This document shows, piece after piece, positions 46,801 through 58,367 of a stretch of 64,000 nt of DNA (position 1 is the stretch's first letter; every line of letters begins with the position of its first letter). Source of the DNA: Parietaria judaica (Eukaryota; Streptophyta; Magnoliopsida; Rosales; Urticaceae). The notes under the pieces were generated by a model, which ran no database searches, was not told the origin of the DNA, and saw only the letters and a program-made list of their open reading frames with translations. The stretch covers positions 17,106,001 through 17,170,000 of the forward strand of contig OX940864.1 in the NCBI GenBank assembly GCA_954871525.1. Direction: 5' to 3'. The translations under genes and the position numbers were made by a program.

Positions 46801-48130
46801 TGTTCAGGAAATCAGTCGAACAACGACGATACCAACAGATAGCGGTATTGGAATGGATAATCTGCAAAAGGTAATTATTTTTAAAAATTAATTAGAATTT
46901 AAAAATCGATTATTTATTTACTTTTTAAACATTTATATCACATAATGGAGATTGCTACATACTCGATGATTATATACAATAATGTATCAATGCATTCAAA
47001 TCAGATCGATCCAAGTGTGAAAAAGAGGAAGACTACGAAAAAGACGACGATGCTTTCGAAGTGATGCAAGTTTACGTGGATATCTTATATTTTCTGATTA
47101 TAAGGGCAGTTACTATTTTCATAATATTTTGTAATTTCATAAGTATAGTGTTTTTACATAGGTTTGGTAACTCATCATGAAAACAAATACTTTTAGATAA
47201 ATGTCTGGTCTATAGTTTATGTTACCTTTGTAATAGAATTTGTAATAGAGATTTGTCACTTCTGGGATGGTTTTACAAATATAAACAATAAACAGACATT
47301 TCTATTTTTAATATGAAGATGTACAAAAAGACCCAACAAATTGTGAAATATTACACGTTATACATATATTTGTGAAAAATTAATAATATTAGACGTTTGA
47401 CAAATATATTTGTGAAAACACAACACATGCGCGCGCGCATCTATATATATATACACTGTATTTTTGTAATCCTACACACTATTTGTATTAAAATGTAGCA
47501 TTTATTTAAATATTTATGAATCTTTAGCGTGGATTTTTTACTATAAAAACGTAGGAACGTGTGGAAAAGCATATTTATCAATATTGTTTCTCCTGTTTAT
47601 AGCTTAATATACAAAGATACATATAAATTTATTTATATATCAATTTAAAAATTATTGTTAGAAGTTAAAAAAAAATTATGAAATAATTTTAAAAGTTGTT
47701 TAAGCATTTTCAACGTCAAGGTATGCCTCTATACAAATGAAAGTATCTTTTAAGTATTTGTATAGAATACATTATAAAAAAAATACTGAGATTTATTGGA
47801 AATGTTGAAGCAAAACTTAGTGATGTATGCTAAAAATAATAATTTTAGAAAACAAAGTTTAAGTCGCCAATCAAAATTAACACTACAGTACACACCATTA
47901 AAGGAACTACAAAAATAATATATAAAACAAATCAAATATTCTTTATTTTTTAATCCTGTAAATAATCACAAAGATATATATCATATATTCTAATGTCTAA
48001 ATAAAATTAACAATGCTTATTTTTAAATATTAAAAAAATAATCAATGAAAATTTTATAAAGTTAATAATTAAATTAATATATATTTAATAAAAATTATTA
48101 CACTTGTGTTGCGCGGTGCCTATTCACTAG
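43849..48130 (+). mobile_element. Putative non-autonomous Helitron
   Basis: The 5' end TCTATATATATAAAAGGGCA follows an A. The 3' end ...TTGCGCGGTGCCTATTCACTAG is followed by T. This is the A|TC...CTAG|T pattern of Helitron insertion without target duplication, and the GCGCGG-type word just upstream of CTAG is typical of plant Helitron 3' ends, although the hairpin is degenerate. There is no Rep/helicase, so it would be non-autonomous at about 4.3 kb. It contains a CT-rich leader-like stretch (44100-44280) and the small multi-exon gene at 46253-47064. The boundaries rest on short motifs. Confidence 0.55.
46253..47064 (+). CDS. Small predicted gene with serial 60-66-nt phase-0 exons (function unknown)
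   Basis: I do not recognise a domain. Six candidate exons join in frame: 46253-46291, 46389-46454, 46531-46590, 46664-46726, 46808-46870 and 47005-47064 (TGA), giving 116 aa. Introns are 73-134 nt. All internal exons are phase 0, follow an AG, start GAA or GAC, and most end AAG|GTAATT. Their peptides look like diverged copies of one ~21-residue unit: EISRTTTIPTDSGIGMDN.. and DVYQTTSVPTDAGTSKAR.. share TT, PTD, G and final K, and EIFSTSVPIRSNTSM.. is a third. The last exon encodes a basic tail (VKKRKTTKKTTMLSK) that could be a nuclear signal. It lies inside the putative Helitron and may be a captured or element-specific gene, or part of a longer one whose upstream exons I missed. Confidence 0.4.
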
Positions 48131-48780
48131 TTTGATTGGAAAGCAAAAATTAATCCCAAATAATCAAAACGATCATGATTCTATTCAAGAAAATCCGATC
48201 ACGATTCACCAAATGAATCGACACAACTATTGGTGAGTTTTTCAGCGGGAAGAACTGTGAGGTTTTGCCATTCCCGCTCTTTTCTTTCAAATTCTGAAAA
48301 TTGCTCTCAAGTCCCTATACTTCAAGCTCATTGTGATTAAATAACATTAAACTTCAATAAACAGATGCAATACACAAATATTAATAACTTATAACCTTAT
48401 ATAACTCGATAAAAACCCGGATGTTGCGTATAAACCTTAAAAACTCGATAATAACTCAATAATATTTCTAAAAATAATATAAGAACTCAAAAATCTTATA
48501 TTTTTTTTATTAAATTTAGCCATCTATAATTAATATCTATAAATTCTATCATTTTACGGAAACTCCATTATACTCATCACTTTTCCATTATAGTGGTAAA
48601 ATTGGCTCAACATATTTGGTAACAGTTTTTAAAACTCTTACGAAAATTTGATCAGTACACCCAGTCCTCCCTCGGCATTCCTGCAAATTAGCCTTGCAGG
48701 CGGATTGCGGTTGACGGTTTATAAAAACACTGATCACGTAACTTATAATAACTATAAAATTAAACTCACAATAAAAATAA
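48131..48780. other. AT-rich intergenic DNA
   Basis: No gene could be supported, and no paired termini were seen. Confidence 0.5.
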
Positions 48781-49150
48781 GGGAAAATAGTGGCATAAAT
48801 ACCTAAAGTTTTTGAAAAGTTGACATTAAGTTTTTATTTTTTTTAGTGGCGAAAGTTTCCAAATTCTTATTTTGTCTATTCTTTCATATTTTCATCTAGA
48901 ACCGCGCTACGAGTCACGTTTTTAAATGCATTAAATATACCGTTGTTTATCATTGATAAATCAATTTTTTTTTTTTTAATTGAAATGGTATATTCAGTAG
49001 GTTTAAAAACGTGACACGTGATGCGGTTCGGAGTGAAAACGTGATGGAAGATACAAAATAAGAGTTTGACAACTTTCACCACCTGAAAAAAGAATGAGAA
49101 CTTAATGTCAACTTTTCAAAAACTTTGAGTACTTACGCCGCCGTTTTCCC
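48781..49150. mobile_element. Long-TIR Mutator-like foldback element
   Basis: Starts GGGAAAATAGTGGCATAAAT and ends with the near-inverse ...ACGCCGCCGTTTTCCC. The arms share AAAGTTTTTGAAAAGTTGAC and its inverse, and the inner parts pair through AAACGTGA(C/T) words around a T-rich centre. The flanking 9-mers TAAAAATAA and TTTAGATAA agree at 6 of 9 positions, a weak duplication. It lies directly upstream of the Ulp1-like gene leader. Confidence 0.7.
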
Positions 49151-49877
49151 TTTAGATAATAATAATTAGAAAATGGCAGTTTTTTTTTTTAGGGAGAAAA
49201 TGGCAGTTAACTCATCGAATCGAACACTATGGAAAACCCACTTACGAAATATTTTCGCTGTCTTTTTTTCATGAGAGTAATTTTGAAATACAAGTAGTTT
49301 CTCTGAAAACCTCGTTCCCTCCTCTGTCTCTCGCTTCGTCTCTCTCGCTCGTCGCATTTGAGCGTTCAAGGGTTAGTTCCATTTATTTGTTTCTCTCTCT
49401 CTCTATCTCTATCCGAAAGTCTGTGAGATCGTTCGTTCGAGTTTCAGATGGGTTATGGGAAAGTTGTATGCTTTTTTGAGTTTGGAATCGGTACAAATAT
49501 CATGTTCTCTTTTATCTGTAGATACCAATGTTGGGTTTCTTTCTTAGATTTTTTTTTTAATGATTATTTGAATGTTTTATAAAAGAAATATTGTTAATGT
49601 TTATAGAATAGTTTTTGATGTTTGCGAAAAATAGTGATTTGTAGCTTCTTTTTTTATTTTATTTTTATTTATTTATGTTTGGTCTAGTTTATTAGGGTAG
49701 TTGTTGATGTTTTTAGAATATATTTTTGTGTTTGGCGAAAGAAATTTTATAGTTTCGTTTAGTCTTTTAGGCAAAGTAGAGAAATTTATATATGTGTTTG
49801 ATAAAATGTATCATGATGTGTTTATTGGTTAAATAATATGGATTTTTTTTTTAGGGGATAGGTACCTCATTGCTAAT
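49151..49877 (+). promoter_or_regulatory. Presumed promoter and 5' leader with intron of the Ulp1-like gene
   Basis: CT-rich leader-like sequence at about 49315-49410 is followed by a donor candidate (CAAGG|GTTAGT) and a long T-rich intron. An acceptor (TTTTTTTTAG, ending about 49854) precedes GGGATAGGTACCTC and the ATG at 49878. Inferred from base composition and splice-like signals only. Confidence 0.4.
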
Positions 49878-51355
49878 ATGTCGCAATCTTCCGATGACGA
49901 AGATATGTGATCACCAGAACATAGTTACTCGCAATCTTCGAATGACGAATTTCTGCCATCTCCGGAACGGAGTCCCTTGCCACGTCACCACACTCGGAAA
50001 CCCTCGCATTCTTCCGGTGAGTTTTTTATTTTATTTTATTTGTTATTGTTTGTAGGTTATGTCACTAGTAGAAATGTGATCTTTAGCAACTAAATTTTTA
50101 CCCACTGAATTATCAGTTTCTATTAATTTCTTATAGCAACTGATTTTGAAGATATATCAATTGCTAAAGAGTTCAGTAGAACTATTTAATATATGTATTT
50201 TTGGCAGCTGATTTTCTAACTTTGGGCAACAGATAATTGGCGCTAAAATTTGCGAATTTTAAAAACTGATTTTTCAGTTTCTAAAACATTAAAATCAGTT
50301 GATGATCATTATATTCGACGGAAAATTTTAAATTCCGGCAAGAGCTTTTTATATTGATTTTTCAGTTACTAAAGATAATTTTTAGATGTTTGGTCACTGA
50401 ATGTCCAGTAGGTGTATATATAAATCAGTTGCCGATAGCAGTTATTTTTATCAATTGATCAATGTATTATTAGCAACTAAGTTTTCAGTGGTTGAAAAAT
50501 TATATACGAAGTTATATTTGAATTCCGACAATTGTTGTTTCTACTGATTTATCAGTTGTTAAAAATATCTATTAGATTTTTTGCCACTTAATTTTCAGTA
50601 GGTTACATGTAAAATCAGTTGTCGTAGCGTTAACTTTTAGTGACAGATTAATCATTCAGTGGTTGAAATTAAAAATCAACGTTTTATTTATTTTCTGACA
50701 AGAGTTTTTTTTATTGATATATCAGTTTTTAAATAACGATTTTTAGACTTTTTGCCACTGAAATTTCAATATTTATTTCTATACCATCAGTTGCCAGTAA
50801 CATTTTCCGGCAAGAGTTTTTGCTACCGATTTATTAGTTGCTAAAAATGATTTTTTGATTTTTGTCCAATGAATTTTCAGTAGGCATATACCCAATATCA
50901 ATTGCCAATACCTGTAACTTTTAACAACTGGTTAATTAATAATTAGAAAGTGATTTTGCAGTGGTTGAATTAAAAAAATTAAATTTTTTATTTAAAACAA
51001 CTGATTGTTCAGTCAGTAAGTCTCTAAAATCAGTCGATAAAAGTATAAAAGATTGAGAATCTTCAAAATTAATCAACTAAATCAATCGGAGCAACGATGT
51101 TGAGTATAGTGTGACACTTGAGATCCAAGAGGCGTCACGGGTGAATGTGGTAATAAATATAATCCCGAGTAAATTGGTGCTTGACAAATGTGATGTTAAT
51201 TTTTTTCATGATTAATTTTTCAAATAGAATGGTACGCTTGCGTTATAAATATATATTACGCTATTGACAAGTATTATGTTAAATAGGTTTAGGTTAAGCG
51301 GTTACGATTACGGCTTATTGTTTTTTTCAAAATTGTTTCATTTTTTTACTTGATA

Positions 51356-51424
<69 letters not shown>

Positions 51425-54400
51425 AGATATGTTGTTAAACCGATGATTATTTTTATATATATATTTTGTACTTTTTCGATTTATGTTTTGGATCGGTATG
51501 TTTTATTCGCGATATACTTTGAGTCGTGTTATTTTTGCGATAAATTGTTGAATATTATATATATTTTTTAAAAATGTGTTGAATACTAAATCAAATATAT
51601 TATATGTATACACATTAACATAAATTAATATTGTCGTTTATTTTAAAACATAAAGAGCATTATGTAAGTTTTTGATTATTAGACATTTTTTTACCATAGT
51701 TCATCGAATATATATAGTAAAATTTTAAAATTTTTACTCAGAGTCAATCTCCTTAATTAATGGTATTTATCTCGTTTAATGATAGTAAAATATTGGCTCC
51801 CGCCCTTTTTAAAAATGAAATATTGGCTCCCGCCCTTTCAAAATTAATAAGAATAATCGACAAAAAAAAATATAAGAATAAAATATTGTCTTTCCCTATT
51901 CTATCGCCTGCTCCCACGGCCACGTTTCATCTCCCTTCTCTCACGATATGGTTTTTTGATTTCTCTACTGTCGATCGCTTCGCTGACTTCTCTCCGAGCC
52001 TGCCATATTTCGTCTTCTGATTGCAGGTACCTTCTCGCTTGAAAATCTTTCGTTAGTTTGCATTCCTTTTGTTTTGGCTAGAAATTTAATTGGTGATGTT
52101 GCTTTCTGAGTGGTCGTTTGTTTGTTTAATATCCCAGTATGTGTTGAATAATCACTCACGAGATCTTGAAATCGACAGAACAATCACTCACTAACTTCTC
52201 CTATTATAGAAAATGACTCATTACAACTCCCAACAATATAAACACCAGAATTTTTCCCAGAAAGCTTCAATATCACCAACTTTATAAACACCAGACTTTT
52301 TCCCTTTCTCTCTCTAGCTTTCTGTCTCCCCTATTTCTCTTTTACTATCGTGTATATTTATACAACAATGCACTAAAAGACAAGCACATCATAAAACATA
52401 TTGCTGAAAAATACAAGTAACTCTCAGGGGCAAAAATGTCCATCTCTCTGATTTGTTTGATTATTGTCATTTTTTCAACAGTATGATTATCATATATGAG
52501 TTGCTCTGTTTTTCCTCTGCTTTCTGAGTTTTGTACTTCGGTTTGTTTATAATGGAAAGTGGAACTACATATATGTTTGTTTGATCACTTTGAAACTATA
52601 CATACTTTATTGTACTGATACTTAATCAAACATGTATAGATTGATATGTTCAATAAAGTTACCGTGGCTTAGTTTGATTTTTTTTTATTTGATTAATGTT
52701 ATTATGGTTTTTTTTAGAATTAAAATTACTATGACGAAAAAGAAAAGCAAGAGGATTCGTGACCCGAAGCACGTAAGAGGACGTTCTAGTGACGATCTTA
52801 CAACATGTAGCCCCGAAGCTAATAATGATACATGTATACATTTCAAATAATATTTTGCTGCATAATTTAATTTTGAATAGTAAATTGATTGATAATATTT
52901 TTCAGAAGAACGCCGAACTCGTGGTCCTACATTGAATTTGAAATTGGACAAGGAATTGAAAAAGCAACCCGAGGGAGCTGTATTAAAGTTGCTTCCAGAC
53001 AAAAGTAACGTGAAATTCGTGGGACCTTCTGCTACTTACTTCGCCACAGAATGTGGCATAATAATGAGACAGAACATTTTGCCGGACGTACATAGGTGGT
53101 CACGTGTGCCAAAGTCGAATAAAGATCTCATGGTTAAGCGCTTGGCGGTAGGTTTTCATACAAAGGTACTATATATAATAATACATTTTATAATTAATAT
53201 TAATATTATTATGTTTGTGTTTTATCAGAGAAAGTTCAAAATCAAATGGAAGGATGTAAAATTTATGAAGTATGTGCATCATCAGCTTCATGACCAATGG
53301 AAGCAAACGAGATCTAGTTTCAAGAAATATTGGAAAAGTAATGGTGGTCAATCGAACAAAACGGTAGCTAGATCAAGGATTGATCCGCGATGTGCTTCGA
53401 CACACGATTGGAATTCCTTTTGCGATTACTGGGAGCTCGACAAAACTGAGGTAATTCATGATAATAGTTTCGATAAACTTGCCACGTTTTATTTTCTTGT
53501 TTATTTATATTAGTTGGCATTTATGCAACTCATCTTTCAGTTAACCTTATTTCCTTGCTCATTGTTTGTGTGTATTTTTTTATGTCCTTGAACTTGCAAC
53601 TACAACTAGTAATGTCTACTCTATAATAATTTATTGTTGCATTATCTGTTCTGTCTAAGAAAATGTCAGTTAATCGGAAAAGTGATGCATACATTCCGAG
53701 CCGGAGTGGGTCAAGAAATCTCTCGGATCATTGTCACCGGATTATGGTAAGATTATAGTTATCATCAATTTGAAGTGAAATTAAAATTTTGGATACTTAT
53801 GTGGTTCAATATATCTGTAGGTTGAAAATGACAACGTTGCTCCAAGTCCGCTAGAAGTGTATCATAAAATGCATTACAAGAATGGATGGCTAAATGCGTC
53901 TGCAGAAAATGAATATGTAAGTGACTTTGATGCGTTTTATTTATTATCATTGATCATTATCATAAACTTGAACATTAATTTACTTGGTCCAGGATCGCAT
54001 AATCAAACACCGAGATGCCGTTATATCCGCATTGCCAGAGGATGTTGAGCTTACACCTGAGCTAAATCGAGAAATAGAAGAAAAATCCGTGCGGAGTATT
54101 CGTGCTAGAGATAAAACAACAAGATCAGGTTGGGATACAGGTTTTGGGCCTACTCTGAATAAAAGAGATCAACTAGATGTGGCAAAATCCAGAAATTGCA
54201 ATCAAGACTCTGATGATATGCAAAAGGAGTTAGATAGATTGAAAGCGAAGTTACGTCGAGCGAAGTGTAAAGAGGAGCAATTCGAAGCGTGTTTGCGGCA
54301 GCTGAATCCAACTTTTGAGTTTACACCTTTGACTTCAACTTCGACTTCGGCTTCGACGGCGAACGAGGAAAGTAGCGGCTATGAAAGTTCGAGCTCTTCT

Positions 54401-57400
54401 ATCTAGTTTTAGCTATTATATTATCTATGTTATATGTGTAGTGTGTGTTCGGTTAAATTCTCAAGTGTTTTGGACAAATTTTTAATTTTAATGATTGACT
54501 CAAGACTATAAAATGAGCATTTGATAATTGAATATTCAGTTGTCAAAAATGTTGAAAAGTTTCAAAAACTGATCAATCAGTTACTGAATTGCACATCATA
54601 AAGCTTTAAATACTGATTTTCGGTTGTAAAAATGGTCGGAAATTTAAATTTATACTTTTGAAAATTGATTTTTCAGTTGATAAAATGCATATCGGAAAGT
54701 TCTTAAAACTGATTTTTCAGTTGTTGATTGCAATTTTTCCGACGAAAAAATGGCCGGAAAATTATCACTTTGGTAATTGATTTTTCAGTTGCTAATATGC
54801 ATACCGGAAAGTTTTTTCAAAACTGATAATTCAGTTGCTGATAGTCTTTTTCCGACGAAAAAGTGGCCGGAAACTTATACTTGTGGAGACTGATTTTTTA
54901 GTTTCTCTCAGTTGCTAAATGCACAAGTGGCAACTAAAATTGTTCAGTTGCAAATGGTACTTTTAGCCACTAGGTATTAGCAACTAAACTCAGTAACTGA
55001 TTTTTCAGTGTCAAAAACGTTTTAGCAACTAATTTGAATTTATAACAACTGATTTAATAGTGGATGAAAACGTTATTTCTACTAGTGTGTTTGGTTGATT
55101 GATTATTTGGATTTTAGGATTTTGTTATAATATTTGTTGATATTAGTAAAATATTTTCATTTTTGGATAGGTGTTGCGGCCAAAATTATGAAAAAACCTA
55201 GAAGAATACTTAATCCGAGGGAAGACGGAAAAAGAAAAGTGACTCTCATGAAGAGAGTTGACGAAGTAATACAGTTAGGTGGAAAAATAAGAGTCAAATT
55301 TGACGGAAAAACGCAACCATTGGGAAAATCGGGCGATGAGTTACTTAGTTATCTTGGCGTGCTTGCTCGGGATTATGTCCCAATTAGTATAAAGGATTGG
55401 AGATCTAAGGATAATGCTAAAACGAAAGAACGAATATGGGACGAAGTTCGAAAGGGATTTGATGTTCCACAGAAATATAAGAGACCTTGTCTTAAGAGCG
55501 TCGGCGAATCGGCAAAGGGGTTTCGGTATGATTTAAATGCTTGCTTACTCCAACCTAATATCGAGAACAAAGCCATCCTAGATCGGCCAGAATGTGTTAC
55601 GAAATACTACCCGAGCATCACCGACGAGCATTGGAAGGAATTTGTCAATTATAGACAAAGTGACGAGTTCAAAAAAATCTCGCAAAAGAACAAAGCGGTC
55701 CGATCACATATTGAATACACTTCTAGAGGAGGTCGAGGTGGATATCGGAAGAATGATCAAGAACATGTAAGGCTTTCATCTATTTAATTTGTTTTATCTT
55801 ATTGTTACTTAGTACTAGTGTATAATTAAATTGATTTTATTTTTTCCCTCTTAGTTTGAGAAACATGGAGTATGGCCTAAACCATCTGTGCTTTGGGCGG
55901 CTATGAGGAAGAACAAAGACGGCTCATTAAAGGATCCAACTTTAGAAACTATCTTGGATAAAATTGTAAGTGTTTACCGTTAGTTCGAAAGTATATCTGT
56001 ATAGTTATATTTATTATAATTTGTTGATTTTGCAGAATGAAGATTCCGCAAAAGCTCCAGATGGTTTGGGGGAACCCGAGGAGGCGGATGATGTGTTGGA
56101 AAGAATTCTGGGTAAAAAAGAGCATCCCGGCCGGGTTCGGGGACAATCCAAGTTTGTCTCAAAGACCCAGTATTTTCACGCTTCATCCAATTGCACAAAG
56201 AAAGAAGTTGAAAACCTTGAGCGTAAAATAGATGAGTTGAAGTCAAAGTTGAATAAAGTGGATGACTTGGAGGCAAGGGTGTTGCAACTGAAAAAGGTTA
56301 TTATGGACGCGGAGAAGATTGTTTGTACGAGAGATCGGGCGAGTCCCGATCATGTTGATGGAGTGCTCCAGGCTACGCAATCTAGTGTCGGTGAGGGAGA
56401 CAAACTTACTGAACGGCTAGTTGATCCGGGAAACCTGAAACCGTCAGTTGTTAAGTGCAACAGTACTATTAGAAGTTGCTCTATGAATGAGCACTCACCG
56501 TCTTTTCCCGGGACGCCTCTTTCGCATTATAACGTCGAATGCAGTCTCTTCGTTGATGGAAGCAATATTAACATTGCAAAAAGCCAAGCATACATGAATA
56601 GTCAAGCGGAGTTGATCGAGATCAGCACAAGTGAAAGTAGTCGATGTCCCGATCCTAATCCCGATCCCAAAGTACTCGCTGAAAGTGTTGTTGAGAAGAG
56701 TTACGGACAACAAACAAAAAAGATTGACTTCAATTCCATCTTGCCAAGTTTAAAATTGTTGGCACGGTATGCCAACGAATATTTGCTACCAAATCCCGAG
56801 AAAGCCATTGAAGTCGAAGTTTGCGAGTCTTTTGGTGAAATCACGCGGTTAGATTACGACGATTTGTACGAGATGATAAACTTTAGGGAATTAAGCATGC
56901 CGTGGATAGTAATTTGCATGAGGTATGGTTCTTTTCAATTTGTTTAATCTTTTTTAATACGAGTATATTAGTTAATTTTACTTAATACCAATGTATTATT
57001 TTTTGCAGCTACTTGAACACTAAGTTGAAAGATGAAAGAAAGAGCAACATTTACGGTTTTCTCCCTCCAATCCACGACATTGCCTTATCGTTGTTGGAGA
57101 AAGCAGATAAAAAGAAAGTTATTGATGACAGTATAAGTGAAATCGCAACATTGCTGAAGAATTGCGACAAGGGAAAAATATGGTTTTTGCCGTACCGTAG
57201 TAAAAACCATTGGACTTTAGTTGTCATCAATCCCTGGAGAGATTTAGCGACCATCTACAATCCTTTAGAAGGGCAAGGAATAACTAATCATTTAGAATTC
57301 ATAATCAAAGGGTAAGTTCTTTTATTTATTTATTTATGTACGATACATAACTAATTCTTGATTATTAAGTTGTAATGATTATGATTTTGGATGTTTTTTG

Positions 57401-57665
57401 TAGTGCTCTATTCCGGTTCAAGATTGTCCACGACACCGATCACAAACCCAACAAAGAACATACACGCTTCAATGCTTCAAGGAATTTCCCCAGACAACAA
57501 AGAATTGTGGAGTGCGGATATTACATCATGAAGTACATGCGGGATATTATTGAAATAGGTACTTCTGGGCGTGAAATGAAAATTCTTTATTCAGAAAAAG
57601 AAATAGATGATTTTAGATTGGAATTATGCCATTATGTAGAAACTTTTATTGCTTTTGATGATTAG
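49878..57665 (+). CDS. Transposon-type Ulp1/C48 cysteine protease-like gene, interrupted by a CACTA element
   Basis: Six exons, 49878-50016, 55171-55766, 55855-55965, 56036-56922, 57009-57311 and 57404-57665, keep one frame and encode 765 codons. The N-terminal half resembles plant transposon-associated proteins (RDYVPISIKDWR, VWPKPSVLWAAMRK). A coiled coil follows near residues 340-385 (VENLERKIDELKSKLNKVDD). The C-terminus is a Ulp1-like fold with the catalytic His645 (KNHWTLVVI) and Cys716 (VECGYYIMKYM, preceded by Gln-Gln). Where Asp is expected, Asn662 (ATIYNPLEG) appears. Codon 11 is TGA, so the annotated start makes only a short peptide; Met53 (55188) could start a 713-aa product. Intron 1 holds a 5-kb CACTA insertion. 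It resembles proteases carried by CACTA or Mutator-type elements, but I found no termini of a parent element. Activity is doubtful. Confidence 0.72.
51360..51421. repeat. (AT)31 microsatellite inside the CACTA element
   Basis: 62 bp of pure AT dinucleotide repeat. Confidence 0.93.
52731..54406 (+). CDS. CACTA-encoded Transposase_24-like (En/Spm-type TNPA-like) protein gene
   Basis: The main exons join in frame: about 52906-53147, 53229-53450, 53660-53746, 53821-53916 and 53993-54406 (TAG). Family features are RRTRGPTLNLKLDKELKK, GPSATYFATECGIIMRQNIL, KYVHHQLHDQWKQ.R, a Cys/Trp-rich CASTHDWNSFCDYWELD, KMSVNRKSDAYIPS and YKNGWLNASAENEY, then a coiled coil (LDRLKAKLRRAKCKEEQFEA) and a Ser/Thr-rich tail. 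This matches plant transposase family 24, a DNA-binding accessory protein of CACTA elements, not the cutting transposase. The 5' exon is uncertain: a Lys-rich start at 52731 (MTKKKSKRIRDPKHVRG) is likely, but the obvious donor (ACAT|GTATAC) makes a TAA with the next exon, so either a different donor is used or the copy is damaged. Confidence 0.65.
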
Positions 57666-57777
57666 TTAAATAGGTCGGATTGTGATGTGTAAATTTAGTA
57701 ATGACTCTTTTGTGGACTGAAATGTTGAATGTTAATGATCTTAGTTTGGTTTTGAATTATAAATAGTATGTTATCAG

Positions 57778-58359
57778 TAGGGGTGAACAAAAGAAACCGT
57801 AAATCGAATTTTTAACCGAAAACCGATCAAACCGATACTGATTAAACCGCAACCGCTATTAAAGCGGTTAAAACCGAATATACCGAGAAAAAAACCAAAT
57901 ACCGAATTAGGTTTAAACGGGGTTTTCGGTTTTAATGTGAAAACCGCAACCGCTTACCCGGTTTTACCGCTTTAACTAAATCTAATATTGTATTTATTAT
58001 ATTCTATTTACCATACCTATCAACACATCAAAAAGATTTTTCTTATCAAATCTCTCGGTGTAATATTAGTATTTAGTAATCCGTTTATGTGTAATAATTT
58101 ATAATATTAACATTTAGTAGTATGTTTATGTGTAATACTAGTAGTCAATTTATAGAGATGTGGATATTAATTTAAAAGCGGTAAATGTGGGCAAAAAACC
58201 AATAATACCTCAACCGAACACCGAATACCGATTATACGGTAAATGCAGTTTTCATCTTTAAAAATAGGGTATTCGGTTATCATTTCTAAAATACCGAAAT
58301 GCGGTATTCGGTCTATTATTTGTCAAAAACCGCACCGAATACCCGCTTGTTCACCCCTA
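57778..58359. mobile_element. hAT-type MITE, near-perfect 8-bp TSD
   Basis: Starts TAGGGGTGAACAAAAGAAACCG and ends CGCTTGTTCACCCCTA. The duplications GTTATCAG (57770-57777) and GTTATTAG (58360-58367) differ at one base. Both ends are rich in AACCGAAT / ATTCGGTT words. It lies 112 bp after the Ulp1-like stop codon. Confidence 0.85.
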
Positions 58360-58367
58360 GTTATTAG

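Larger units (their letters stand above)
50063..55087 (+). mobile_element. Complete CACTA element, 5,025 bp, TSD TGT
   Basis: The left end is CACTAGTAGAAATGTGATC and the right end is ...CGTTATTTCTACTAGTG, sharing the 13-bp TIR CACTAGTAGAAAT. The 3-bp duplication TGT is present at 50060-50062 and 55088-55090, as expected for CACTA. Both subterminal regions (about 50080-51060 and 54530-55070) hold dozens of short repeats of the type ACTGATTTTTCAGTTGCTAA in both orientations, the TNPA-type binding arrays. It encodes a Transposase_24-like protein but no TNPD transposase, so it is probably non-autonomous. It also contains an (AT)31 tract and a duplicated ATATTGGCTCCCGCCCTTT promoter-like word (51793-51830). 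Confidence 0.92.

Noticed and set aside
51350..51571. Open frames of repeating Ile-Tyr (also at 17138, 25568, 29251)
   Set aside because: They are translations of (TA)n microsatellites, with no sign of coding.
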